Source: DATAMF01 sp964472565
Lineage (GTDB): Bacteria; Chloroflexota; Anaerolineae; Aggregatilineales; Aggregatilineaceae
DNA: 37,805 nt
NCBI GenBank assembly: GCA_964472565.1
Contig: CAYYNB010000045.1
Location: forward strand, 1-37,805
Reading direction: 5' to 3'
The translations under genes and the position numbers were made by a program. The notes beneath the pieces are model-generated. The model made no database searches and was not told the DNA's origin. It was given only the letters and a program-made list of their open reading frames with translations. Below are positions 1 through 7,324 of this stretch, one piece after another (position 1 is the stretch's first letter; every line of letters begins with the position of its first letter).

Positions 1-274
1 AATAATGCAAGGATTACAAGACGGGGCAATGGGAGGTTCACCCCTATCCCCCGGCCCCTTTCCCCGCGCGCGGAGAAAGGGGAGCCACGCGCACCCTACC
101 CCCGACACCTTCCCGCAAGCAGGAAGGGGAGCAAAGCGGGCGGGGCAAGCCCACGCCCCTACGGGTGGCGTGTCGTGAGCGGGACGGAAAGCGCGGGGCG
201 GATGGCGATACGCCCCTACGGGCATGCGTTGGCCGGCGATCCAGAAGATGGGGGGAAGATCGGGCAGGGCAGAT
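1..274. other. Gene-poor, repeat-rich left edge
   Basis: I see no convincing gene here. The stretch is built from short GC-rich palindromes: one near-perfect 28-mer (55-82), a second C-rich hairpin around 105-130, and two occurrences of CGCCCCTACGGG near 155-167 and 211-222. CGCCCCTACGGG read in reverse (CCGTAGGGGCG) resembles short repeats common between genes in Chloroflexota and cyanobacteria. An open frame at 175-360 has no ribosome binding site and overlaps the kinase gene on the other strand, so I do not call it. Confidence 0.6.
55..82. repeat. 28-bp GC-rich palindrome, copy 1
   Basis: CCCCTTTC pairs with GAAAGGGG around a CCGCGCGCGG core, with one mismatched pair. The identical 28-mer recurs at 1444-1471. 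Both copies are intergenic. It is a potential strong hairpin in either transcript but has no T-run, so it is not a classical terminator. Confidence 0.75.
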
Positions 275-1171
275 TCATGATGAATTGCCGTAGTGGTGCA
301 GATACTCGGCTTCCAATAATTCGGCGCTCAGATCGGGATACACAAGTTCGGGCGAGGTGACGCACAGGCCGCCGAGAAGCGTGCCGAGACGGACCGAACG
401 CGCAAGATCGCAGCCCTGGGTAAACCCGTACAACAGGCCCGCAAAAAAGCTATCCCCTGCCCCGTTGGTGTCGATCTGGGTATAGGGGAGGCCCGGTGTC
501 TCGATCCATGCGCCATTCGTGCTTAGAGCAGTCGATCCGGTGCGGCCATGCGTGCAGACAACGACCTGTTTGCCGGAGGCGATCTGCGCTTGCATAAAGG
601 CACGGTAAGCAGGCATGCGATCCGAACTCATCGTGAAACAGTCGGATGACTCGATAAATTCGGCGTGATAGGGGTTCGCGCCGTCGTAGTCGTGGATGTC
701 GCACCAGAGGGGTTTGTTGTGCTTTTTCGCCAGCGGGATGATCTGGCGGCAGTAGTTGCTGAGATTGATCACCACGAGGTCACTCTGAATCACGGCGGAT
801 TCGATGGGAGCCAGATCAAGCACCGGCTCGAAGGTGGCGTAAGCGACATAGATCGAGATACGCGCGCCGCTGTCTTCCATGAGATTGACGTGGCGCTGGG
901 TGCCTGCCGGATCAACATCGTAGAAAAAAGGCAGATGCTCCTGCTCGAAACGGCGGCGAATCAGATCGCCGTAGTAGTCGCGCCCGATCAGGCCGTGAAA
1001 AGTGACGTTCAGGCCGAGCTTATGCAGGTTAAGCGCCTTGCCTGCCCCGGTGCCGCCAACCGTTTCATGAAAGCGCTTGCTAAAGATGGTTTGCGGCTGG
1101 GGCGCTGGAAAATGATCCATGTAGATCAGGCTGTTCAGCGTGACATCACCCGCGACAAAGATGTTGGTCAC
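275..1171 (-). CDS. PfkB-family carbohydrate kinase
   Basis: This 298-residue protein should phosphorylate a sugar or nucleoside with ATP in the cytoplasm; the exact substrate cannot be read from sequence. Both PfkB signatures are visible: the N-terminal glycine-rich GGTGAGKALN region near residue 39 and the C-terminal DTNGAGDSFFAGLLYG near residue 233, which carries the anion hole and catalytic aspartate. Length is normal for ribokinase-like enzymes. The start is a GTG overlapping the TGA of the upstream 80-aa gene by 4 nt (GTGA), which indicates translational coupling. It is the last gene of a leftward operon beginning with a GH13 amylase, so a role in sugar use is likely (inference). Confidence 0.9.
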   Translation of the reverse strand: MTNIFVAGDVTLNSLIYMDHFPAPQPQTIFSKRFHETVGGTGAGKALNLHKLGLNVTFHGLIGRDYYGDLIRRRFEQEHLPFFYDVDPAGTQRHVNLMEDSGARISIYVAYATFEPVLDLAPIESAVIQSDLVVINLSNYCRQIIPLAKKHNKPLWCDIHDYDGANPYHAEFIESSDCFTMSSDRMPAYRAFMQAQIASGKQVVVCTHGRTGSTALSTNGAWIETPGLPYTQIDTNGAGDSFFAGLLYGFTQGCDLARSVRLGTLLGGLCVTSPELVYPDLSAELLEAEYLHHYGNSS

Positions 1172-1410
1172 TCGTGGACCTTCACTTTGCTCGTTTCTTC
1201 GGGGCGATTTTTGATGATGCGCGTCACGGGCGCGAGATAATAGGGCGGCTGTTCGAGTTCCTTCACCTTTTGGCGCATCTCGTTCGAGGGGGTATCCAGA
1301 CTCGCCAGATAGTGAAATTCGTGGCGCACCCCTTCGGCCTCTTTGATGTCCCGGCGGGTATACCAGCCCGGCCCCTGCCAGTAATAATCGACGCGGATGA
1401 TCGCGGCCAT
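1168..1410 (-). CDS. Small conserved-looking protein of unknown function
   Basis: This 80-residue protein has no family I can name. It is soluble and charged, rich in aromatic residues at the N-terminus (VDYYWQGPGWYTRR), with a lysine-rich C-terminus and no signal peptide or membrane segment. An AAAGGA motif lies about 9 nt before the ATG. It sits between the amylase and the PfkB kinase and overlaps the kinase start by 4 nt, so it is co-translated with the kinase. The operon position suggests a link to sugar metabolism, but that is inference. Confidence 0.75.
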   Translation of the reverse strand: MAAIIRVDYYWQGPGWYTRRDIKEAEGVRHEFHYLASLDTPSNEMRQKVKELEQPPYYLAPVTRIIKNRPEETSKVKVHE

Positions 1411-1443
1411 GCGGAATTGTCCTTTCGTGATGTGAATTTCTAA

Positions 1444-1471
1444 CCCCTTTCCCCGCGCGCGGAGAAAGGGG
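1444..1471. repeat. 28-bp GC-rich palindrome, copy 2
   Basis: Identical to the palindrome at 55-82. It lies in the short gap between the amylase stop codon and the 80-aa gene, so it is transcribed within the operon and could act as an mRNA stability or processing hairpin (inference). Confidence 0.75.
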
Positions 1472-1476
1472 TGGCG

Positions 1477-3324
1477 CTAGATTTGTTCCCAGATTGTAGC
1501 GCCCTGCGGGAGTTCTGGCAGGTGCAGCGCGCCCTGCTCAACGACGGCCTCATGCCCGGAAAAATGCTCGATAAAACGGCAGCCATCGGGAACACCGCCA
1601 TGCCAAACGGGAAGTGTTCCGGTGGGACGGGGATCGGTTCCCCGGTGGGCCACCACAATCATACGCGAATCCGCGTTGTCGCGCTGGTAGGCGAAGGTGT
1701 CCGGCTCGGTGGCTAACATCTGGAAGCCGCCGCGCTGTAACAGGGTCGAACGGCGGCGCAGCGCGATCAGATCGCGGTAGTGATCCAACAGGCCGCGATT
1801 CCAGGTGGATTGATCCCAGTTCATGCAGACAATGGCCCCCCAGCCAGGTTGATCGGTCAGGCCGATCTCGTCGCCATAGAGAAGCGCGGGGATGCCGGGA
1901 TAGGTGAGTTGAAGCGTGACGCTCAGGCGGTGCAGGGCTTCGCTGCCATTCACCACCGTGCGGATGCGGGTGGTGTCGTGGCTGCCGATCAGATTGTACT
2001 GTTGAAGCAGGATCGACCAGGGAAGCGAGGCATGGCGGGCGCGCCAGGTCGCAGCGAGGGCGTGGGTAGGATAGGGAATGGACGAGGTAATATGCTCCGA
2101 CATGCCCATCGCGCCATTCTGGTAGCCGCGCAGCCAATGCCACAAGGGCACGGCCAGCCCCATATAATTCATCACGCCATCCCATTGATCGCCCTGCAAC
2201 TGGGCGCTGGCGTCGAAAAAGTTTTCGCCAATCAGATAGGCGTCGGGATGCGCTTCTTTCACGGCGCGGCGCATGCCTTTGACGATGCTGCCGTTCATCT
2301 GGATCGCCCCCTGGCGACCCAACATATTGCCAACATCGACGCGCCAGCCGTCGGCGCTAAAGGGCGGCTGGAGCCAGCGGCGCATAATCGAGTCGGGCGC
2401 TTCATACATGCGCTGGCGGAGACCGGCACACTGGTAATTGAGCTTAACCAGCGATTGATGCCCCAACCAGGACAGATAGTCGTCGGGATGTTTGATAAAG
2501 GTGAAATAGTTATATTCCGGCGCGGATGGGTTTTGCTGGGCGGCAAGAAACCAGGGATGCTTGAAGCCGCAGTGGTTCGGCACGATGTCCATGATGTAGT
2601 GCATGCCGCGCCGATCCAGTTCGCGGCGAAGCTGGATCAGGGCGTCGTCGCCGCCTAAGCGCCGGGCGACATGCTCATAGTCGATGGGATCGTAGCCGTG
2701 AATCGAATAGGCTTCCATGATGGGATTCAGATAGATGGCGTTGATTCCCAACTGTTCCAGGTGATCCAGATGCTGGATGATGCCGGGGATGTCGCCGCCG
2801 TAAAAGGTGGTCGTGAAGGCGGAATGAGGCGGTTTGGGCGCGCCCCAGGGCAGCGTGATCGGGCGGTGGCCGCGATATTCGTAATGGTGGGGCTGGGGAT
2901 CGTTGGACGGGTCGCCGTTGGCGAAACGATCCGGGTAAACCTGATAAAACACGGAGTCGTGAATCCAGGCGGGGGTGTGATAATCCGCGAGAATGCGAAA
3001 ATCGGTGTGATCGAGCGGCTCGTAATCGACCAGTCCCGCCGCCGTCAGCCACCAGATGCCCTCGTCGGTTTGCAGCAGAAAGCGGTAATGCACGTGCGGC
3101 TCGGTGATCGGCAGGTCGCAGGCAAACCATTTGACCGGGGGGCGCGTTTCAGCGGGGGTCATCGGGATAAAGTGCTGTTCGCCGTCGGGAAAAAGGCGCA
3201 CATAGACGCGGCGCACCGGGGCGCGATCCGAGAGGCGCAGGCGCAGGTGAACGGTGTCGCCCAGAGACGGATAGAGGTTATCCACATAGGAACCGTCGTG
3301 ATGAACGGAAGCATGCCAGAACAT
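1477..3324 (-). CDS. GH13 alpha-amylase family enzyme (cyclomaltodextrinase/neopullulanase type)
   Basis: This is a glycoside hydrolase for alpha-glucans or maltodextrins, about 615 residues. An N-terminal beta-rich domain (about residues 1-120) resembles the N-domain of neopullulanase, cyclomaltodextrinase and maltogenic amylase. The catalytic barrel follows, with conserved region I DIVPNH, region II GWRVDVG (nucleophile Asp near 330), region III GENFF (acid/base Glu near 365) and region IV GSHDTTR (Asp near 450). There is no signal peptide, so it probably acts on imported oligosaccharides. I choose the second ATG (3324): GGAGG abuts the first ATG at 3333 with almost no spacing but lies 10 nt before the second. 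It is the first gene of the operon with the 80-aa protein and the PfkB kinase. Confidence 0.92.
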   Translation of the reverse strand: MFWHASVHHDGSYVDNLYPSLGDTVHLRLRLSDRAPVRRVYVRLFPDGEQHFIPMTPAETRPPVKWFACDLPITEPHVHYRFLLQTDEGIWWLTAAGLVDYEPLDHTDFRILADYHTPAWIHDSVFYQVYPDRFANGDPSNDPQPHHYEYRGHRPITLPWGAPKPPHSAFTTTFYGGDIPGIIQHLDHLEQLGINAIYLNPIMEAYSIHGYDPIDYEHVARRLGGDDALIQLRRELDRRGMHYIMDIVPNHCGFKHPWFLAAQQNPSAPEYNYFTFIKHPDDYLSWLGHQSLVKLNYQCAGLRQRMYEAPDSIMRRWLQPPFSADGWRVDVGNMLGRQGAIQMNGSIVKGMRRAVKEAHPDAYLIGENFFDASAQLQGDQWDGVMNYMGLAVPLWHWLRGYQNGAMGMSEHITSSIPYPTHALAATWRARHASLPWSILLQQYNLIGSHDTTRIRTVVNGSEALHRLSVTLQLTYPGIPALLYGDEIGLTDQPGWGAIVCMNWDQSTWNRGLLDHYRDLIALRRRSTLLQRGGFQMLATEPDTFAYQRDNADSRMIVVAHRGTDPRPTGTLPVWHGGVPDGCRFIEHFSGHEAVVEQGALHLPELPQGATIWEQI

Positions 3325-3345
3325 AGTGACCATCCCTCCAAATTA

Positions 3346-3359
3346 GTTGCGTACGCAAC
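3346..3359. promoter_or_regulatory. LacI-family-like operator palindrome
   Basis: GTTGCGTACGCAAC is a perfect 14-bp palindrome with the central CG-containing symmetry typical of LacI/GalR operators. It lies just downstream of the predicted promoter and upstream of the amylase start, where a bound repressor would block transcription. No LacI gene is in the window, so the regulator would act in trans. Confidence 0.65.
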
Positions 3360-3372
3360 AATTGCATCTCTA

Positions 3373-3399
3373 ATTGTACGCGATTTGGAGGATGGTCAA
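3373..3399 (-). promoter_or_regulatory. Predicted promoter of the amylase operon
   Basis: On the minus strand TTGACC (3394-3399) and TACAAT (3373-3378) are separated by 15 nt, which is short. Transcription would start just before the palindromic operator. A near-perfect inverted repeat (3330-3343 against 3383-3395) flanks the promoter and operator. Confidence 0.5.
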
Positions 3400-3405
3400 G
3401 TAGGA

Positions 3406-4233
3406 TTATTTTGCGCGCAGGGGAAAACAGCTCAAAATGTAGTCGCGCTCTTTGACAAAACCGACTTTGAGCGCCGTGCCGATAGACCCCGCATTGTCTA
3501 CGTTGCAATGCCAGCCGACTTCGTGCAGCCCACTGGACAGGGCACATTCGACAGCCGCCGCAGCGGTGAGACTCGCCAACCCGCGACGGCGGTAATCGGG
3601 ATCGGTCTGGATGCCGATCTCGCAGCGCGTCTCGCTGATGCAGTCGGCCAAAGACCAACTGACGACCGTGTTTTCATGCAGGGTGCAAAAACCGAAGCCG
3701 CGCAACATAAAGGCGTCCAGCGATCCCCAGTTGTTTTCCATCCATTCGGGGATGTGATCGGGAATAGTCAGGTTGGGCTGCGCGAACAGGGATTGGTCGA
3801 TGCGCGTGATGCGGTAGCCAGCGGGGACATGGGCACGCCAGTCATAGGCGAGCGCGGTACAAACATAATGATGGCGCGACACAATGAAGGGTTCGCGCCC
3901 GGCGAACATGGCAGCAAAATGGTTTTTCCAGTCGTCCGGCGTATAGTTCAGATAGAGGTCCGGGCCGCCCTGCCAGTAGCCGTCTTCGGTTATGGCGCGG
4001 TGGAAAAAAGCGGTCAGGTCCGCGACCAGCGGGGCGTGATCGGGATTCCCGGCGAGAAAACAACCTTCGGCGGTTGCGAGAAATACGCCGTTGGGTGAGG
4101 CGGGTTGATCAACCGCAACCCAGGCGGGACTATGGCCCGCGAGAACGGAATCTAAAATCAGGTTGTAGTCAAGCAGACCGCCCAGCAAAGGCCGGACACG
4201 TGGATAATCGATCGGTTGAAGCGCTGTCAGCAT
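3406..4233 (-). CDS. GNAT-family acetyltransferase (PF12746-like)
   Basis: This 275-residue protein looks like the GNAT family with an N-terminal extra domain. The acetyl-CoA binding motif is in the C-terminal part: a TDPDYRRRGLAS segment (R-x-x-G-x-A form) near residue 210, followed by an alanine-rich helix and a WHCNVDNAGSIGTALKVGF strand-helix typical of GNAT motif B. The substrate is unknown. AAGGAG lies 8 nt before the ATG. It is divergent from the AlkZ-like gene with a gap of about 42 bp, so both promoters must be compact. Its stop lies just upstream of the amylase promoter. Confidence 0.82.
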   Translation of the reverse strand: MLTALQPIDYPRVRPLLGGLLDYNLILDSVLAGHSPAWVAVDQPASPNGVFLATAEGCFLAGNPDHAPLVADLTAFFHRAITEDGYWQGGPDLYLNYTPDDWKNHFAAMFAGREPFIVSRHHYVCTALAYDWRAHVPAGYRITRIDQSLFAQPNLTIPDHIPEWMENNWGSLDAFMLRGFGFCTLHENTVVSWSLADCISETRCEIGIQTDPDYRRRGLASLTAAAAVECALSSGLHEVGWHCNVDNAGSIGTALKVGFVKERDYILSCFPLRAK

Positions 4234-4275
4234 ATTTTATTCTCCTTGTCCGTATTGTGCTGCTGCGAGGAAAAA

Positions 4276-5355
4276 ATGACAACTACACACTCACTCACGA
4301 TTGAACAAACGCGCCTGCTTCGGCTGCGCGCCCAGCGACTGCATCCGAGCGCCATTGCCGATACGGGGCAGTTGATCCGGGATTTGGGCGGGATGCAGTC
4401 GCAGGAGTGGGCGGCGGCGAAACTGGCGATTCGGGCGCGAACCGCTGGACTCACGGCGGCGGATGTCCGGCAGGCACGCGAAGAAGATCGGTCTATTGTG
4501 CTGACATGGGCGATGCGCGGCACGATGCATCTGGTCGCGGCGGAAGATGCCGGGTGGATGCTAGCCCTGTTCGGACCGCATTTTATCCGGCTCGGTGAGC
4601 GGCGCTACCGGGAGCTGGGGCTGGATGAGGATACGCGGCAAAAAGCGGCCCATCTGATGCGCGAGATGCTGACGGATCGAGGGCCGTTGAGCCGCGCCGA
4701 GATCGCCGACACACTGGCGGCGGATGGGATTCCGGTAGCGGGGCAGGCTATCGCGCATCTGGTCAGCTATGCGGCGCTGGCGGGAGTCATTTGTTTTGGG
4801 CCGGAACGCGACGGGAAACTGACGTATGTGGTGCTGGCTGACTGGCTGAGCAATAAAAAGCCATACTCCCCCAAACAACCGCTTGGGGAACTGGCGCGGC
4901 GGTATGTGCAGGCGTATGGCCCGACGCGGCCTGATGATTTTGCGATCTGGTCGGGGCTGACGATCAAACAGGCGCGCGAGGGTTTCGCGGCGCTGGCTGG
5001 CGATCTGATCGAGGTGGATATGATGGGAACCGCCGCCTGGATACTCAAACAAGCCGCTTCGTGGCTGGATGATTTACCGGACGGCCCCAGCGTGCGGCTA
5101 CTGCCGCGCTATGACAACTATTTGCTGGGTTACAGCAGCCGGGCATGGATGGTCGCCAGCGCCTATGCCAAACGCATTCATCCCGGCGGGGGACAAATCA
5201 ACCAGACGGTGATCGTCGATGGGGCAGCGATGGGGACATGGCAGCACAAACCGGGGCGCATCATGATCGAGCCATTTGAGCCGATCAAACCCGAACTTGT
5301 TCCGCTGATTGAGGCTGAACAGCAGGATATTGGGCGTTTTTTGCAGCAGACATGA
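4276..5355 (+). CDS. Winged-helix DNA glycosylase, AlkZ/YcaQ-like (HTH_42)
   Basis: About 359 residues, matching the HTH_42 family whose characterised members AlkZ (Streptomyces) and AlkX/YcaQ (E. coli) excise alkylated bases and unhook interstrand crosslinks. These enzymes carry a catalytic Q-x-Q or Q-x-D motif; here Q41-S42-Q43 in LGGMQSQEW places it on the AlkZ-like side. The TWAMRGTMHLV segment near residue 80 is another family signature. I chose ATG 4276 because GAGG sits 5 nt upstream and the protein then begins like the family; an in-frame ATG at 4216 would add a poor 20-residue extension overlapping the divergent gene. Confidence 0.85.
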   Translation: MTTTHSLTIEQTRLLRLRAQRLHPSAIADTGQLIRDLGGMQSQEWAAAKLAIRARTAGLTAADVRQAREEDRSIVLTWAMRGTMHLVAAEDAGWMLALFGPHFIRLGERRYRELGLDEDTRQKAAHLMREMLTDRGPLSRAEIADTLAADGIPVAGQAIAHLVSYAALAGVICFGPERDGKLTYVVLADWLSNKKPYSPKQPLGELARRYVQAYGPTRPDDFAIWSGLTIKQAREGFAALAGDLIEVDMMGTAAWILKQAASWLDDLPDGPSVRLLPRYDNYLLGYSSRAWMVASAYAKRIHPGGGQINQTVIVDGAAMGTWQHKPGRIMIEPFEPIKPELVPLIEAEQQDIGRFLQQT

Positions 5356-5451
5356 TATATTCTGAAATGGATGGCTGCTGTGAGTAAAGCAGAGACAAAC
5401 CTTCTCAGGCCGTTGGTCCCTCATCGAGTTCGCTTGAAAGGCAGGTCCACC

Positions 5452-6291
5452 ATGCAGTTGATAGACGACGATCAGTACAACGACGATGCAGTTGACATTT
5501 TAGGAGAGGTGTCGCTGACATCCTTCAAGGCAAATCCCACCCACATTGGACCGTTTGGCGCGTCCGTCCTCGCGTGGTCCGTCAAAGGACCGTCCGGGTT
5601 TCATGTGAAACTGAATGGGTTACAGGTCGCCAAAAGCGGGCAGCAAGTGGTACATCCGACCAGCACCACCCATTACCGGTTGAGCGCACATGCAAGGCAG
5701 GCCAGCCGAACCCTGGGCAATGTCCAGGTGGCGGTGGATCGGGCAAGCTGCGAAACCTTCGAAATCAACAATCCGCGTTCCGTGATTCAGGCCCCGGTGC
5801 GCGCCGGAATTCTCAACAGTGAGAATCTCTATTTTCGCAATTCAACCGGGCCAGCCGTGAGCTTTTCGCCGGGACGAATCCGGCTCGAACTGTGGCTGGG
5901 CCAGCGCGTGGATTATTTCCCGAATCCGTCCATCTATATTGATGCGAGTTTTGGACTCGCGGTGCAGAATGGAACGCTGGAAGCCGTTGGAGAACTGATC
6001 AGCGTTGATGTAAGCGTGCCGTTCTGGGCGTGGGCGATGCCTGGGGCATTGCCAGGGTTGGCGATTGCCATCAGTATGGGGAAAGATTCGGTCCGGAAGC
6101 GGATGCACGAGGCGATTCAAGGCCTGGGGCAACTGCTGAATGCCTTTGCACTGCCGCCCGCCGGAAAACGACTAAGTACGGTTCGCGTGGATGACGGGAA
6201 TAACGGGGCCGGAATCATCGAGCTGACAGCCTGCTCACACGATTTGCTGGTAAAATTCGCTGAAATCTCGCAGGTGGTGATCCTGGAATAG
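5452..6291 (+). CDS. Hypothetical protein with N-terminal Ig-like segment
   Basis: About 279 residues from the chosen ATG. I do not recognise the family. Residues about 20-80 have the spacing of a bacterial Ig-like domain (ANPTHIGPFGASVLAW, then a G-x-x-V-x-P turn and TTHYRL). The middle part is beta-rich. A segment near residue 195 (FWAWAMPGALPGLAIAISMG) is hydrophobic but followed by a charged amphipathic helix, so a membrane contact is possible. No signal peptide is visible. ATG 5452 is preferred because GGCAGG precedes it at a suitable distance, whereas the ATG at 5371 has no ribosome binding site. Confidence 0.6.
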   Translation: MQLIDDDQYNDDAVDILGEVSLTSFKANPTHIGPFGASVLAWSVKGPSGFHVKLNGLQVAKSGQQVVHPTSTTHYRLSAHARQASRTLGNVQVAVDRASCETFEINNPRSVIQAPVRAGILNSENLYFRNSTGPAVSFSPGRIRLELWLGQRVDYFPNPSIYIDASFGLAVQNGTLEAVGELISVDVSVPFWAWAMPGALPGLAIAISMGKDSVRKRMHEAIQGLGQLLNAFALPPAGKRLSTVRVDDGNNGAGIIELTACSHDLLVKFAEISQVVILE

Positions 6292-6302
6292 TCGTGTTGT
6301 GG

Positions 6303-6341
6303 CAAATAAAAAGCGGTACCGAGTCGACTCCGATACCGCTT
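6303..6341 (-). terminator. Intrinsic terminator of the SH3-like secreted protein gene
   Basis: AAGCGGTA (6311-6318) pairs with TACCGCTT (6334-6341), with a small inner GAG/CTC pairing. On the minus strand the stem is followed by a T-rich run (CTTTTTATTT). It would end transcripts from 6467-7153 after they pass the repeat element, and may also help stop the convergent gene ending at 6291. Confidence 0.7.
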
Positions 6342-6351
6342 GACTGTCTAA

Positions 6352-6452
6352 GGCTGCGCCAATATTTTCTTTACCCCATCCCCCCTTACCCCTTCCCTCA
6401 GGGAAGGGGAGTCAAACCAGATGAATGGGATGATTATTTTCTTGGATCGGCC
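6352..6452 (+). repeat. TWA-inserting MITE-like element, copy a (full length)
   Basis: 101 bp beginning GGCTGCGCCAA and ending TTGGATCGGCC, flanked by TAA on both sides (6349-6351 and 6453-6455). Centre is the palindrome CCCCTTCCCT/AGGGAAGGGG. This copy sits between converging genes and is not at a stop codon. Confidence 0.85.
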
Positions 6453-6466
6453 TAACATCGTTCGGG

Positions 6467-7153
6467 TTATTCTGCGCCGGGAATGGGTCCCTGGGGGGTC
6501 ATCGTATAGGCAGGAACGTAAGCAGCATTCAGCCCACCCACAAAGACTTTATACCACACTTCGCCATCGGTGCCGGTGGTCTGGCCGACGATGAACCAGG
6601 TTTGGCCCGCTTTCAGTTCGGGCTTGAGCGCGGTGGTGGGGTTGGCTTCCGCATAAACGGGGGTATCGACTAAGACATTGCCCATTACGCGGGCGTTGGC
6701 GGCGGGTTCGTTGATGCCGTAGATATCACTGTAGCTCGTCCAAGCAAGGCCGGTGACACAGTCCGCAACGAACTTGGTTGAACTCATTAACTGACCATTT
6801 GAGGCCAAAACATCATATTGGACGGACCAAGAGCCGTCATAGGGTACCCAGCTAACCTCATACTTCAAAAATTCATATCCGGTTGCAACCCACTCATCAA
6901 CCCAAGTGCCGGATTCAAAATCGCCTGCGGATACTTGCGTTCCCGTTTCTTTGATCGTATATCCGGGCGCAACAGACACCCCAAAATCCACAATGTACCA
7001 ACCAACAGAATCCGGTCCACATTCTAAGAGCCATTCAATATTTGCGTAGAGAATGTATGGTGTGCCTTCCTGGGCAGAGGCCCGAGGAGCTACAGAGAAG
7101 ACCGTAGCGAGGAGAAGAACCACAACAGCCAAACGGACGAAGATATGTTTCAT
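6467..7153 (-). CDS. Secreted protein with C-terminal SH3-like domain
   Basis: 228 residues. The N-terminus is a clear signal peptide: basic MKHIFVR, a hydrophobic core of leucines and valines, then an ASA-type cleavage site near residue 27. The C-terminal 60-70 residues resemble a bacterial SH3 (SH3b) fold, with VYAEANPTT, LKAGQTWFIVG, WYKVFVGG and an AYVPAY end, as in wall- or glycan-associated proteins. The middle region is aromatic-rich and beta-like. AGGAGG precedes the ATG. It is probably exported and surface-bound (inference). Monocistronic, with its own terminator at 6303-6341. Confidence 0.75.
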   Translation of the reverse strand: MKHIFVRLAVVVLLLATVFSVAPRASAQEGTPYILYANIEWLLECGPDSVGWYIVDFGVSVAPGYTIKETGTQVSAGDFESGTWVDEWVATGYEFLKYEVSWVPYDGSWSVQYDVLASNGQLMSSTKFVADCVTGLAWTSYSDIYGINEPAANARVMGNVLVDTPVYAEANPTTALKPELKAGQTWFIVGQTTGTDGEVWYKVFVGGLNAAYVPAYTMTPQGPIPGAE

Positions 7154-7264
7154 TTCCCCCCTCCTGGTGGAGTGTTTGTAGAAGTTTTTCAGTAAGCATG
7201 ATCAGTATAACATGATCTTAACCTTATTCTGATAAAAAACTTATGTAAAATTCACAACAGATGG

Positions 7265-7303
7265 GTTAAAAAAACGAAAGAGGGCACCGCATGGCACCCT
7301 CTT
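7265..7303 (-). terminator. Intrinsic terminator of mutS2
   Basis: AAGAGGG (7278-7284) pairs with CCCTCTT (7297-7303); an inner CC/GG closes a GCAT loop. On the minus strand it is followed by TTCGTTTTTTTAA. It lies about 20 bp after the mutS2 stop. Confidence 0.8.
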
Positions 7304-7324
7304 CGATAGGATTTTGCGTTGTGG

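Noticed and set aside
175..360. 61-codon open frame at the left edge
   Set aside because: No ribosome binding site, repeat-derived composition, and overlap with the PfkB gene end.
2671..4098. 475-codon open frame on the plus strand
   Set aside because: It lies antisense to the amylase and GNAT genes, crosses their promoter region and has no recognisable domain; long antisense frames are common in GC-rich coding DNA.
6348..6455. IS701-like 4-bp YTAR target duplication for the repeat family
   Set aside because: Copy a would fit CTAA, but copies b, d, g and h differ in the fourth base on the two sides; only a 3-bp TWA duplication fits all.
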